Notes under the pieces: model-generated
The model's input: only the letters and a program-made list of their open reading frames with translations
What the model was told of the DNA's origin: nothing
Databases searched by the model: none
Source: Clostridiales bacterium
GTDB taxonomy: Bacteria; Bacillota; Clostridia; Christensenellales; Aristaeellaceae
Direction: 5' to 3'
Assembly: GCA_015056315.1 (NCBI GenBank)
Contig: SVGN01000017.1
Location: 1 to 52,615 of the forward strand
Length of the DNA stretch: 52,615 bases
Made by a program: the position numbers and the translations under genes
In this document: piece by piece, positions 41,952-49,979 of the stretch
How positions within the stretch are numbered: the first letter of the stretch is position 1
Layout of the letters: every line of letters starts with the position of its first letter

Positions 41952-42593
41952 ATGACCAGGTTACTGATTTGGGAACCCAACGAGCAGATTACACGAAAGA
42001 TCCAGGAGCTTTTGAAGAAGGAAGACTACGAACTCTGCACGATGAGCGAAACGGACGATTTTGCCGCCGTACCCGAGGATGATATGCCCCTGATGGTGGT
42101 GATGGACGCCCGTATGCGTTGGAGCCTCTGCCGCCCCCTGCTGGATGAGTGCCGCAAGCAGGGCCTGCCTGTACTGTTTTTGACCGCAGACAAGCATGCC
42201 TCTGCCCACGACCACCTGAAGGCGCTGTACGCAGGCAACTGCGATGTTGCCACCCTGCCCTTGCAGGCCAAGCAGCTTCGCAGCAAGCTGACAGCCCTCG
42301 GCGGCACCCAGCCCACCGGCAGAGCCCTGCAGGTGGACGAAGAAGAGCGCGTTGCCATGCTGGACGGCCGCCGTGTAGAGCTTACCGCGCAGGAAATGGC
42401 GCTTCTGCTGGCCCTGATGGAGAAACCAGACACCCCCGTGAGCCGCGAGCAGCTTTTGCGCAAGGCCTGGGGTTACCAGAGCATCGGCGAGACCCGCACG
42501 GTGGATGTGCATGTGCAGCGCCTGCGCAAGAAGCTGGGCTGCGAGTACATCGAGACCGTATACAAGTGCGGCTACAGGCTCCGGCTGGCATAA
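41952..42593 (+). CDS. OmpR-family response regulator with atypical receiver
   Basis: A 213-residue protein: receiver domain 1-115 and OmpR/PhoB winged helix 125-213 (GETRTVDVHVQRLRKKLG and ETVYKCGYRL). In the receiver, Asp52 (VVMDARM) and Thr78 are kept, but the usual N-terminal acidic pair is replaced by W7-E8-P9 and the conserved Lys-Pro is replaced by Leu-Pro. No histidine kinase is adjacent. This suggests phosphorylation-independent control or a highly divergent two-component partner. The start at 41952 follows GAGGTGAT; it is preceded by a perfect palindrome. Confidence 0.85.
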   Translation: MTRLLIWEPNEQITRKIQELLKKEDYELCTMSETDDFAAVPEDDMPLMVVMDARMRWSLCRPLLDECRKQGLPVLFLTADKHASAHDHLKALYAGNCDVATLPLQAKQLRSKLTALGGTQPTGRALQVDEEERVAMLDGRRVELTAQEMALLLALMEKPDTPVSREQLLRKAWGYQSIGETRTVDVHVQRLRKKLGCEYIETVYKCGYRLRLA

Positions 42594-42631
42594 CCTTTCC
42601 TTTTGGAGCTTAACAGGATCTGTATCTGCAA

Positions 42632-42668
42632 AAGCCCGGCGGAGCACTGCGCTCTGCCGGGCTTCTTT
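42632..42668 (+). terminator. Terminator of the response regulator gene
   Basis: AAGCCCGGC (42632-42640) pairs with GCCGGGCTT (42656-42664) with an extended inner GAGC/GCTC stem, followed by CTTT. The T-tract is short. Confidence 0.75.
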
Positions 42669-42698
42669 GCCCTTCTGCCTTGCGAGGGGAACAGAAAT

Positions 42699-42726
42699 TT
42701 GCATTTCGGGGCTGTTATGGTATAAT
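42699..42726 (+). promoter_or_regulatory. Promoter of the small membrane protein gene
   Basis: TTGCAT (42699-42704), 16-bp spacer, TATAAT (42721-42726), with TGG before the -10. Confidence 0.78.
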
Positions 42727-42779
42727 GTCCCTGTTCTCAGTATCAGCGGCCAAAGCAGGGCCGCAAGGAGGCTACCCGG

Positions 42780-43289
42780 ATGATCCACTATCGCGGCAAC
42801 CGAAAGAAGCAGGGGTATCAGTTCCGCAATACCCGCTCCACCAGCCCCTGGGTACCGATCCTGATCGTGATCGGCGTACTGCTGGCGGCGTTTTTGCTCT
42901 TCCGTTTTTCCGGCGTTGGCGGCGTAGACCAGAACAACTTTGCCAGCCAACGCAATGCCAAGCTGCGCAGCGAGGTACAGCTTGCCGCAGCATCCACCAA
43001 CCGGCTCAGCCGTTTGGGTGCCAGCAGCACCACCATCGAGCTGGCAAGGATCCGGCAGTACGTACACGGCGTGGAGCTGATCAACGAGCTGAACGTGAGC
43101 ATGTATGGCGAGGTGGGCAGGCTGTATGCGCAATCTGTATTCGACAACCTGTACACCATTCTGGATACCTACGATGCCAAGCTGGCCAGCGGCCAGAAGG
43201 TGAACGACTCGCTCAATGCGCTGGCAGAAGCCATTACCGAGCTGAGCAACCTGACGAACGGCATTCTGGGCTACGAGACCGCTCAGTAA
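42780..43289 (+). CDS. Single-pass membrane protein, function unknown
   Basis: A 169-residue protein with a basic N-terminus, one membrane helix at about 24-43 (PWVPILIVIGVLLAAFLLFR) and a helical extracytoplasmic domain of about 120 residues (QRNAKLRSEVQLAAASTNRL, then segments with regular Leu/Ile). No enzyme motif is visible. The topology, with the body outside, fits a small anchored structural or cell-division-associated protein, but nothing specific identifies it. GCAAGGAGG precedes the ATG. It ends 9 bp from a convergent gene without a clear terminator. Confidence 0.78.
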   Translation: MIHYRGNRKKQGYQFRNTRSTSPWVPILIVIGVLLAAFLLFRFSGVGGVDQNNFASQRNAKLRSEVQLAAASTNRLSRLGASSTTIELARIRQYVHGVELINELNVSMYGEVGRLYAQSVFDNLYTILDTYDAKLASGQKVNDSLNALAEAITELSNLTNGILGYETAQ

Positions 43290-43298
43290 GCCCCTCCC

Positions 43299-43727
43299 CT
43301 ACTTCCACTTGAATACCACCACACCGCCCAGCATGAGCGCAAGGCCTATGAACTGTTTTGCATTCATGCTGGTTTTTTCTTGCCCCATCCAGCCGAAGCC
43401 GTCGATCATGGCAGCCACCAGCAATTGAGCGATCAGGATGGTGGAGACCGCCACCGTGGGGCTGAGGCCCTTGATGGAGAGCATGACCGTTACGGTGATC
43501 ACCAGCCCCAGCGCGCCGCTGAGCAGGTACCCCTTGGGCACACTGCCCAGCTTGGAAAGATCGCCGTTGCCGAAGAACCACAGCACCACCAGCGACAGAA
43601 GCAGCGCTGTGCCCTGGGTATAGGCGTTGGCCTCCCACAGGCCCACCTGCTCCTGCAGGCGGGTATTCATCACACCCTGCACGCTCATGGCCGCACCGGC
43701 AATGACCGCAAACAAAAAGCCCATCAT
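43299..43727 (-). CDS. DMT-superfamily membrane protein (DUF606/EdmT-like)
   Basis: A 142-residue integral membrane protein with four to five helices (starting FLFAVIAGAAMSVQGVMNTR), matching the small PF04657 half-transporters of the drug/metabolite superfamily. Such proteins usually work as pairs, but only one is here. The start is one of two adjacent ATGs (43727 chosen). The ribosome site GGGAGG lies inside the 3' arm of a perfect 12-bp hairpin, so translation may be regulated (see that entry). The gene follows the alarmone synthetase on the same strand. Confidence 0.82.
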   Translation of the reverse strand: MMGFLFAVIAGAAMSVQGVMNTRLQEQVGLWEANAYTQGTALLLSLVVLWFFGNGDLSKLGSVPKGYLLSGALGLVITVTVMLSIKGLSPTVAVSTILIAQLLVAAMIDGFGWMGQEKTSMNAKQFIGLALMLGGVVVFKWK

Positions 43728-43735
43728 CAAAGATC

Positions 43736-43767
43736 GCCTCCCTGTGCTGTAGCTTGCACAGGGAGGC
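43736..43767 (-). promoter_or_regulatory. Perfect hairpin that masks the ribosome site of the DMT gene
   Basis: GCCTCCCTGTGC (43736-43747) pairs with GCACAGGGAGGC (43756-43767) with an 8-base loop. On the reverse strand the downstream arm contains GGGAGG, the ribosome site of the DMT gene 9 bp before its ATG; the upstream arm starts 7 bp after the alarmone synthetase stop. No T-tract follows, so a terminator is less likely than control of translation. Confidence 0.7.
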
Positions 43768-43773
43768 AATATA

Positions 43774-44469
43774 CTATTCATCCCATTCCGGTTGGGGTGG
43801 GTCGTTGACGGTATCCACGCCGCTTTGCTCCGCCAGCACCACCATCCGGTCGTGGATGCGCTGCATATCCTCATCCACCTGCGCAATGCGCTGGGCGGCA
43901 TCGAACAACTCCCGGTTCAGATCCTCCGGCACCTGAAACTCCACCTTGTAGCGGATGCGGTGCTCCAGGCTGGCCCAGAAATCCATGGCGATGGTGCGGA
44001 TCTGCACCTCCACCGGCAGATACTGCTTGCCGGTGGAAAGAAACACCGGTATCTCCACGATCAGGTGCAGGCTGCGATAGCCGTTGGGCTTGGGCTCCCG
44101 GATATAATCCCGGGTGCGCAGGAGCCGTATATCATCCTGAGAGGTGAGCAGTTTTGCAATGGTGTAAACATCATCCCGGTAGGCGCAGACCACCCGTACA
44201 CCGGCCAGATCGTGCAGCTGCGCCACCGCATTCTCCGGGGTGGGGGCAAAGCCCTTGGCCATCAGCTTGCGGGCAATGCTCTCCGGCGACTTGATACGGC
44301 TCTCCATATGATGGATCGGGTTGCGGGAGTAACGCACCCGGAACTCCTCATTGAGGATATCCAGCTTGGTCTTTACCTCGGTCAGCGCTGCCTGATAGCG
44401 GCAGCGGAGATCCACAAAGCCGTGGATCAGCTGCGTCATCTCCTCGGGCCATTGGGGCATGTGCTCCAT
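43774..44469 (-). CDS. Small alarmone synthetase (RelQ/YjbM-type (p)ppGpp synthase)
   Basis: A 231-residue cytoplasmic enzyme that makes (p)ppGpp. It has the synthetase motifs: ESRIKSPESIARKL with the ATP-binding Arg/Lys, DLAGVRVVC (Asp87), NGYRSLHLIV, EVQIRTIAMDFWASLEHRI. No HD hydrolase domain, TGS or ACT domain is present, so it is a single-domain SAS rather than Rel. The start is ATG 44469 after GGAGGGAG. Its own promoter lies 37-65 bp upstream, and the regulated DMT gene follows. Confidence 0.93.
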   Translation of the reverse strand: MEHMPQWPEEMTQLIHGFVDLRCRYQAALTEVKTKLDILNEEFRVRYSRNPIHHMESRIKSPESIARKLMAKGFAPTPENAVAQLHDLAGVRVVCAYRDDVYTIAKLLTSQDDIRLLRTRDYIREPKPNGYRSLHLIVEIPVFLSTGKQYLPVEVQIRTIAMDFWASLEHRIRYKVEFQVPEDLNRELFDAAQRIAQVDEDMQRIHDRMVVLAEQSGVDTVNDPPQPEWDE

Positions 44470-44505
44470 ATCTCTCCCTCCTTTTTCATCCTTACTTCTA
44501 TCCAT

Positions 44506-44534
44506 ATTGTAGCGGGTTTTGCCGAAACCGTCAA
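44506..44534 (-). promoter_or_regulatory. Promoter of the alarmone synthetase gene
   Basis: On the reverse strand: TTGACG (44529-44534), 17-bp spacer, TACAAT (44506-44511). Confidence 0.8.
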
Positions 44535-44605
44535 ACAGCGGTATGGCGGGGCGGGGGCTGCGGCATGGTAAGAGGCAGGAAGGCTGTTGAGGGGGGGCAG
44601 GAAGC

Positions 44606-45256
44606 ATGCTGCAGCTGGCTGAGACCGTTCTCTGGTGTACCCTGGGCTGCTACGGGGCAAGGTATTGGCGCAGGCAGACAGCTCTCGTGCTGGCCCTTGG
44701 GCTGACCAGCGCCATGGCGAGCCAGCTGTGGCTTTTGCGGCTGGATGGGCTGCTCACCCTCCAAAACGCTCTGCCGCTCCACCTGTGTGGTTTTTCTGCA
44801 CTGGTGGCCATAGGGCTGTGCTTTACCTACAGCAGTACAGGCTTCCACTTTCTTGTGCTGCTGGGCATGCCCGGCGCTCTGCTGGCGCTGGTGTTTCCGG
44901 CAGTGACAGAATGCTCCCGCCCGGTGCTGATGCGCATGGCTTTTGTTCGCCTGCATGCGCTGATCCCGGCGGTGGGCGTGTTTCTTCTGGCACAGAAAAG
45001 GCCGCTGCCCAGCGACCCAAGAAGGAGCCTTTTGCTTGGCAACGGCCTGATGCTGGCGGCAGCCTGCGTGAACAGCCTGACCGGCAGCAATTATTTGTTT
45101 TTACGGGCAGCCCCTTCGGGCACACCGCTTGCATGGCTCATACGCCACGGGTACGGCGTTTATGTTGCGGGGCTGGAGCTGCTCTGCATGCTGCTGCTCA
45201 GCACCCTGTGTGCGGGCTTTCGCAGGCTTTACTTAAGGAACCAGGCCAGCATGTAA
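44606..45256 (+). CDS. YwaF-like integral membrane protein (TIGR02206 type)
   Basis: A 216-residue protein with about six membrane helices. The LPLHLCGFSAL segment in the second or third helix is the hallmark of the YwaF/TMEM164-like family, whose function in bacteria is unknown. A GGGGGGGCAGGAAG stretch precedes the ATG, so the ribosome site is G-rich but unusual. Its last 28 bp overlap the end of the convergent SH3b gene, so no terminator separates the two. Confidence 0.8.
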   Translation: MLQLAETVLWCTLGCYGARYWRRQTALVLALGLTSAMASQLWLLRLDGLLTLQNALPLHLCGFSALVAIGLCFTYSSTGFHFLVLLGMPGALLALVFPAVTECSRPVLMRMAFVRLHALIPAVGVFLLAQKRPLPSDPRRSLLLGNGLMLAAACVNSLTGSNYLFLRAAPSGTPLAWLIRHGYGVYVAGLELLCMLLLSTLCAGFRRLYLRNQASM

Positions 45257-46422
45257 CCCTGCACGCCCTGATAGCTCACCTTGCACCATTCGGAGCCAAC
45301 GCTCAGGATGCTCACCTGCTGGCCGTGAGGCACGCGCATGAGCACGCTGGAGGAGAGGCTCTGGCCCTGGCGGAGGTTCACATAGCTGCCGCTGGGGTGC
45401 ACCACCGTGCGGGTGGCAGCACTGGGCAGATTGAGCAGGGAGATGTATCTGGTCATAACATAGCCGGAAATGCCGGTATCCTTCATGGTGACAGCGCACC
45501 ATTCGGTACCGTATTCGGTGACCCACAGCTCGGTGCCGTTGTACAGCTTGCGCAGCACAGCCGCAGCGGTGGTGGGGAACTGGCGCAGGTTCAGCGCCTG
45601 GGTAGCCTTGGGGTTATTGACCACCGCATAGGGGCGGTTGATGGTGGTGGAGGAGCTGCCGGTATTGCCGGAGCTGCTGCCCGTGCTGCCGGTGGAGGGC
45701 TTGGGTTCGGGCGCAGGGGTGAGGCCGGTCTTGAGGAAGGCGGCATCTACGAAGCCCACATAGCCGTTGGCAGCCACATACCACCAGCCGCTGCCCTTGC
45801 CCAGCACCATTACATGCTGGTTGTTGGCCACCTGACGGACGACGGCATACTGCTTGCCGGGTCCGAAACGCATATTCAGTGCGCCGCCGTTGGCGGTCTT
45901 GACGGTAGCCACCTCGCTGGAGCCGACCATGTAGCTCACATTCACATACTCGCTGCGAACGTAGCCGGTCTTGCCGTTGAGCTGCACATGGTACCAGCCG
46001 TTCTGCTCGCCGATCACCAGCAGGGGCGTGCCGTTGTAGAGCACACCGTGGATGGGAGCGGAATAGTTGGGCTGCTGGCGGAAGTTGAGGTATGCGCCGC
46101 CGTTGGCATTGTTCACAGTGGCGATGCGCACCGTGCGCTGCATGGCGGTATCGGTAAGGATGTAGTTCTTGCTCATGTAGCCGGACTTCCGATCGGGCGT
46201 TACCACCTGATAGAAGTTGTTTTCGCTGTTGCCAAGCTCCAGCCAGGTACCGCTGGGGTAGGAACCCAGCCGGGTGCTGGAGACGGTGGCCATGTAGCGC
46301 AGATTCAGAGATTTGGTACCGTTGACAAGGCCAAAGCCGGCCGCGCTTGCGCTGCTGACGGTAGCCAGACACAGCACCAGCGCCAATACGATCATGATCC
46401 GCTTTTTGAATACCTGCTTCAT
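45229..46422 (-). CDS. Secreted protein with five SH3b repeats
   Basis: A 397-residue exported protein: signal peptide about 1-28 (cleavage after SASA), then three SH3b-type repeats (roughly 29-90, 95-160, 165-230), a Ser/Gly/Thr linker and two more repeats (about 265-330 and 335-397). Each repeat has the strand pattern LNxR...G..W..V...GY. Bacterial SH3b domains bind wall peptides, so it is likely attached to peptidoglycan; no catalytic domain is present, unlike amidases with SH3b. The start ATG is preceded by GGGGG. A GTTAC-TTAT-GTAAC inverted repeat at 46451-46464 lies upstream. Confidence 0.85.
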   Translation of the reverse strand: MKQVFKKRIMIVLALVLCLATVSSASAAGFGLVNGTKSLNLRYMATVSSTRLGSYPSGTWLELGNSENNFYQVVTPDRKSGYMSKNYILTDTAMQRTVRIATVNNANGGAYLNFRQQPNYSAPIHGVLYNGTPLLVIGEQNGWYHVQLNGKTGYVRSEYVNVSYMVGSSEVATVKTANGGALNMRFGPGKQYAVVRQVANNQHVMVLGKGSGWWYVAANGYVGFVDAAFLKTGLTPAPEPKPSTGSTGSSSGNTGSSSTTINRPYAVVNNPKATQALNLRQFPTTAAAVLRKLYNGTELWVTEYGTEWCAVTMKDTGISGYVMTRYISLLNLPSAATRTVVHPSGSYVNLRQGQSLSSSVLMRVPHGQQVSILSVGSEWCKVSYQGVQGYMLAWFLK

Positions 46423-46534
46423 AGCAAGACCCCCTTGTGTGTTGATCCTTGTTACTTATGTAACGAAACAGCTCTGCTGTTTCTTCCCGGATGCGGCAAA
46501 AAATTTTACAATCTTTTCTTTGGGCTTTGAAGCC

Positions 46535-47356
46535 TCAGCGCTTGTGGTATTTTTCCAGCTGTACGGCGCGCTCCACGGCATCCTCGCAGGCCTGTGCCAG
46601 ATCGGGCACAACGGAGGGAGTACCGAAGCATACATGCAGGAAGAACTCATGGGTGCCGTTGTTACCGGTCACCGGGCTGTGGGTGACCCCATCCACCCAG
46701 GTGTGAGGCTGGGCGTTCAGTTCCTCGACCAGCTTGAGCAGCAGCGGCAGATACGCCTCCTGACCGATCTCGCCGGTGCGGCGGGCATTGGCATCATCGA
46801 TCTCGAACAGGGGCTTAACCAGGCACATCAATTCGCCCTCGTCGTGCATGATGGCACGGAACTGGGGCACCGCCTTTACCAGCGAAAGGTAGCTCAGATC
46901 CACGCTTCCCAGATCGGGCTTGGGGTCGAGAGTAAGGAGCTTTTCATCGCCGATGTTGGTCTTTTCCAGATTAACGATGGTTCGGTCCTGCATCAGGCTG
47001 CCGGCCAGCTGACCGAAGCCCACCTCCACCGCATAGACCAGCCCGGCACCGTGCTGGCGCAGGCAATCGGTAAAGCCGCCGGTGCAGGCCCCTGCATCGA
47101 TGCAGATACGGCCCGTTACATCGATGCCGAAATCGGCAATGGCACCCTCCAGCTTATAGCCGCCCTTGCCCACATATTTCTCGTTCAGGCCCTTTACGTT
47201 CATGGGCAGATCCAGCGGCACGATCTGGCCGCCGGTGCGCACCGGCGTGGCCCCGCAGGTGACCGCGCCGCTCATCAAGTACGGCAGGGCTGCCTCCTTG
47301 CTTTCGAAAAAGCCTTCCTTCAGCAGCCGCTCCATGGCTGTGGTCTTCTTTACCAT
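46535..47356 (-). CDS. tlyA: TlyA-family rRNA (cytidine-2'-O)-methyltransferase
   Basis: A 273-residue two-domain RNA methyltransferase. Residues 1-60 are an S4 RNA-binding domain (VKKTTAMERLLKEGFFESKE), followed by KGGYKLEGAI and an FtsJ-like SAM domain with CIDAGACTGGFTDCL near residue 85 and VDLSYLSLVK near 150. The protein may modify 16S and 23S rRNA; the older annotation as hemolysin is misleading. The start ATG overlaps the end of the upstream esterase gene by 7 bp, so the two are coupled. Confidence 0.9.
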   Translation of the reverse strand: MVKKTTAMERLLKEGFFESKEAALPYLMSGAVTCGATPVRTGGQIVPLDLPMNVKGLNEKYVGKGGYKLEGAIADFGIDVTGRICIDAGACTGGFTDCLRQHGAGLVYAVEVGFGQLAGSLMQDRTIVNLEKTNIGDEKLLTLDPKPDLGSVDLSYLSLVKAVPQFRAIMHDEGELMCLVKPLFEIDDANARRTGEIGQEAYLPLLLKLVEELNAQPHTWVDGVTHSPVTGNNGTHEFFLHVCFGTPSVVPDLAQACEDAVERAVQLEKYHKR

Positions 47357-48132
47357 ACGTTTTCAGCCTCCGGCAGGCGGAACCACTCCAGTGCCTTTTC
47401 GATGTGCTTATCCCAGAAATCCCAGGTATGAGCACCGGGTTCGGTAAAGTACTCGATGCCCAGCTTCTTGCCAAAGCTCTTTACAAAGCTGTTGTTGGCC
47501 TCGAAGAGGAAATCCTCCGTGCCGCAGGCAACGTAGATCCTGGGCGCGGCTTCGGGGGTCTTGGCCAGCCTGCGGGCCAGACGGGCCAGGTTGTTATCGC
47601 TGTTCTTCATGGCCTTTTCGCCGCCAAAGACCGTATCCAGCTCCCGCAGAAAATCGTCGCCGCGGCGGCTGTCCTGCCAGCTCTTTTCCATCTCCAGCGC
47701 GCCGGAGAAGCTGGCTACGGCTGCGTAGCGATCCGGGCAGCGCAGGCCCAGCTTCATGGCACCGTAGCCGCCCATGGACAGGCCCGCGGCAAAGCGATCC
47801 TTCCGCTCGCTGCTGATGGGGAAATAACGTTCCATCACCTGGGGCAGCTCTTCGGATACAAAGGTGAAGTATTTGGCACCCTGCGCCATATCGGTATAGA
47901 AGGAACGGTTGACGGCGGGCATCACGATGGCGGTGCGGTACTTACGGGCGTAAAACTCCAGACGGGTCTGGCGCATCCACATGGTGTGGTCGTCGCTGAG
48001 GCCGTGGAGCAGGTACAGGCAGGGCAGTTTGCTCTTTTTCTGGTTCAGCACCTCCATGGTGGGCAGCAGCACATGAACAGACACCTGCACCCCCAGAGCA
48101 TCGGAGAAATAATGGAAATCGGTAAAAGTCAT
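47350..48132 (-). CDS. Putative esterase (tributyrin/feruloyl esterase-like)
   Basis: A 260-residue alpha/beta hydrolase of the esterase D/S-formylglutathione hydrolase-like group. The nucleophile elbow is GLSMGGYGA (Ser near 120), the acid is likely Asp in GTEDFL and the His in GAHTWDFW. The N-terminus (HVLLPTMEV...LYLLHGLSDDHTMW) matches Firmicutes EstA-type esterases that act on short acyl chains or feruloylated sugars. There is no signal peptide, so it is cytoplasmic. It heads a two-gene operon with tlyA; AAAGGAGAC precedes the ATG. Confidence 0.88.
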   Translation of the reverse strand: MTFTDFHYFSDALGVQVSVHVLLPTMEVLNQKKSKLPCLYLLHGLSDDHTMWMRQTRLEFYARKYRTAIVMPAVNRSFYTDMAQGAKYFTFVSEELPQVMERYFPISSERKDRFAAGLSMGGYGAMKLGLRCPDRYAAVASFSGALEMEKSWQDSRRGDDFLRELDTVFGGEKAMKNSDNNLARLARRLAKTPEAAPRIYVACGTEDFLFEANNSFVKSFGKKLGIEYFTEPGAHTWDFWDKHIEKALEWFRLPEAENVW

Positions 48133-48182
48133 AATAGTCTCCTTTCGTGCTTATGGAAAATGATTTTGCTTTTGTTTTCTCC

Positions 48183-48211
48183 ATATTAACATATTTTACA
48201 TACGCAAACAA
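48183..48211 (-). promoter_or_regulatory. Promoter of the esterase-tlyA operon
   Basis: On the reverse strand: TTGTTT (48206-48211), 17-bp spacer, TAATAT (48183-48188). The -35 overlaps the T-rich tail of the tspO terminator. Confidence 0.5.
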
Positions 48212-48231
48212 GCCAAACCTTTCGGTTTGGC
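48202..48231 (-). terminator. Terminator of the TspO gene
   Basis: GCCAAACC (48224-48231 on the reverse strand) and GGTTTGGC (48212-48219) form a perfect 8-bp stem with a GAAA tetraloop, followed on the reverse strand by TTGTTT. Confidence 0.72.
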
Positions 48232-48270
48232 CCAACTGCGTTCCGCTTTGCCGGTTTGTTGCTGTTTTCC

Positions 48271-48768
48271 CTATCGGTTCAGGAGCCACACGCCCGCATT
48301 GAGATAGCCCGCAAACACCAGCCAGCACAGATAGGGCACCAGCAAAAGCCCCGCCCTGCGCTCGATGCGCCAAAAGCAGACCAGCGTTACCACCACCAGC
48401 ACCAGCATCAATATGAGCCAGCCAAGGGCGGGCAGGTACAAGCTCCAGCTGAAGAACAGCGGGCTCCACCAGAAATTGGCGCAGAGCTGTGCACCGTACC
48501 ATCGAAGCGCCCGATCGATGCGTTGCTTCTCCGCAGGCGAACGCCACACCACATAGGAGGCATAGCCCATCATCAGGTACAGGAGCGTCCACGCAACGGG
48601 AAAAAGCCATTCCGGCGGCGAAAGCGGAGGCTTCTGCACCTGTGCGAACCGCTCCATACCGGCTCTTGAGACCAGCGCCGACACCGCTCCCACCAAAACA
48701 GGGATCGCAAGACAGACCAGCAGCCCTTTCCAATTGGTACGTTCCTTGCTTCTTTGCACAGCAGTCAT
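48271..48768 (-). CDS. tspO: TspO/MBR family membrane protein
   Basis: A 165-residue five-helix membrane protein of the translocator family. The conserved signature PPLSPPEWLFPVAWTLLYLM and GYASYVVW is present, and WWSPLFF lies in a later helix. Bacterial TspO proteins bind porphyrins and influence stress responses; the role here is not known. The start is ATG 48768 after AAGGAGAGG; the site is close to the ATG. The 215-bp upstream gap contains regulatory sites for the divergent XRE gene. Confidence 0.92.
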   Translation of the reverse strand: MTAVQRSKERTNWKGLLVCLAIPVLVGAVSALVSRAGMERFAQVQKPPLSPPEWLFPVAWTLLYLMMGYASYVVWRSPAEKQRIDRALRWYGAQLCANFWWSPLFFSWSLYLPALGWLILMLVLVVVTLVCFWRIERRAGLLLVPYLCWLVFAGYLNAGVWLLNR

Positions 48769-48888
48769 TCCTCTCCTTCTGCCTGTTTCTCTCAATGGTA
48801 TTTTATTCACTTTTTTGCAATCTTATTCGATTCCATTTTATGCCATTTCCAACAAATAATCGTATTTTGTGTTCTTACAGTGTATTTC

Positions 48889-48941
48889 ATTTGGAAATGC
48901 ATCCAAATAATGTTGCATTGTGTTTCCATTTCCTGTATAAT
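48889..48941 (+). promoter_or_regulatory. Promoter and inverted repeat of the small XRE gene
   Basis: TTGCAT (48913-48918), 17-bp spacer, TATAAT (48936-48941). Just upstream, ATTTGGA (48889-48895) pairs with TCCAAAT (48902-48908), a likely operator. The whole 48769-48983 gap is AT-rich compared with the flanks, with several ATTTCC/GGAAAT copies. Confidence 0.65.
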
Positions 48942-48983
48942 AAAGTTGATCTTAGCCATACTTGGCAGGAAGGAAGACTCGCT

Positions 48984-49205
48984 GTGGAAACGTATTGCGA
49001 CAAAATAAGGGAGCTTCGTCAACACCGGGGCCTGAAGCAAGCAGATGTCGCCAAGATCCTGGAAACCACGCAGCAGGTATATTCCCGCTATGAAAACGGC
49101 GTAAATGCACTGCCCATCCATCACCTGATCACTCTTTGCCTGTATTACGGCGTAAGCGCCGATTATGTGCTGGGGCTTACCAACGAAGCAGACAGTACCA
49201 AGTAG
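48984..49205 (+). CDS. Small XRE-family helix-turn-helix regulator
   Basis: A 73-residue protein consisting only of an XRE domain (IRELRQHRGLKQADVAKILE, then VYSRYENG as recognition helix, then LIT...YYGVSADYVLGL). It starts with GTG 48984, after AGGAAGGAAG, which gives a normal N-terminus for this group. It is divergent from tspO and has its own promoter and inverted repeat, so autoregulation or control of tspO is plausible. No phage genes are nearby. Confidence 0.88.
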   Translation: METYCDKIRELRQHRGLKQADVAKILETTQQVYSRYENGVNALPIHHLITLCLYYGVSADYVLGLTNEADSTK

Positions 49206-49214
49206 ACCCAGCAC

Positions 49215-49254
49215 AAAACAAGACCGCCCGTTTTTGGACAGGCGGTCTTGTTTT
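49215..49254. terminator. Bidirectional terminator
   Basis: A 14-bp stem (49215-49228 with 49241-49254), A4 on the left arm and T4 on the right. Between the convergent XRE and HAD genes. Confidence 0.92.
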
Positions 49255-49270
49255 GTATCTTATTCCGGCT

Positions 49271-49930
49271 TCAACCGAGCACCAATTGCATTGCCTCGGT
49301 AAGGCTGCCGCACACAGGCACGCCTGCCCCCTCCAGCACGCTGCGGCTCTGGTGGCCACGCGCCACAAGGATGCACTGGGTGCCCATGGCTTTGGCCACA
49401 TCCGCATCGTGGAGGGTATCGCCCAGCATAACGCACTGCTGGGCCGGAATGCCGCATTTCTCCAGATATGCGCAGCCGATGGCCTCCTTGCTGCGGGCGT
49501 AGATATCCGAAAGGCCCAGCACATGGTCGAAGCGGCCCTCCAGCGCGGGGTAGTAGCTCAGCTGCCGGGTAAGGATATCCAGCTTGCTGGCGGAAAGCAC
49601 CACCTGACGGATCCCGGCAGCCCTGAAGGCCTCAACGACAATTGTCGCATCCTCGTGCAGGGGGATCTCCTTACAGCCCCGGACGTATTCATCCATCCAG
49701 GCATTGGCCACCTGAACGAAGTTGGCATCTGTAACGCCTGCCCGCTCGTAATACAGCCGTACCGGGAAGGTGAACTGGCGGTAGTATGCCTCCAGAGAGT
49801 CGATGGTGGGCAGACCGAAGGTGGGAAAGACCCGGTTGCGCACACCGATGGCGTACCAAAGGTCGTCCAACAGGGTGCCGTTCCAATCCCAAAGCACCTG
49901 CCGGATGGGGGTATGGAGCTGCTCGCTCAT
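49271..49930 (-). CDS. HAD-family phosphatase (phosphoglycolate phosphatase-like)
   Basis: A 219-residue haloacid-dehalogenase hydrolase. Motif I is DWNGTLLDD, so nucleophile Asp15 is followed by Asn17 rather than the usual acid Asp; motif II is VLSASK, and motif IV is MLGDTLHDAD. The cap lies between motifs I and II and is alpha-helical. The DxN variant is a known subgroup. The substrate is unknown. The start is ATG 49930 after AAAGAGGCG; a GCAGGGC/GCCCTGC stem lies in the leader. Confidence 0.87.
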   Translation of the reverse strand: MSEQLHTPIRQVLWDWNGTLLDDLWYAIGVRNRVFPTFGLPTIDSLEAYYRQFTFPVRLYYERAGVTDANFVQVANAWMDEYVRGCKEIPLHEDATIVVEAFRAAGIRQVVLSASKLDILTRQLSYYPALEGRFDHVLGLSDIYARSKEAIGCAYLEKCGIPAQQCVMLGDTLHDADVAKAMGTQCILVARGHQSRSVLEGAGVPVCGSLTEAMQLVLG

Positions 49931-49979
49931 GGGGAGATCGCCTCTTTCTGTGCAGGGCATTACGCCCTGCCTGCGGCTG

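Noticed and set aside
46535..47356. Hemolysin annotation for TlyA
   Set aside because: S4 plus FtsJ-like SAM domains identify an rRNA methyltransferase; no haemolytic feature is visible.
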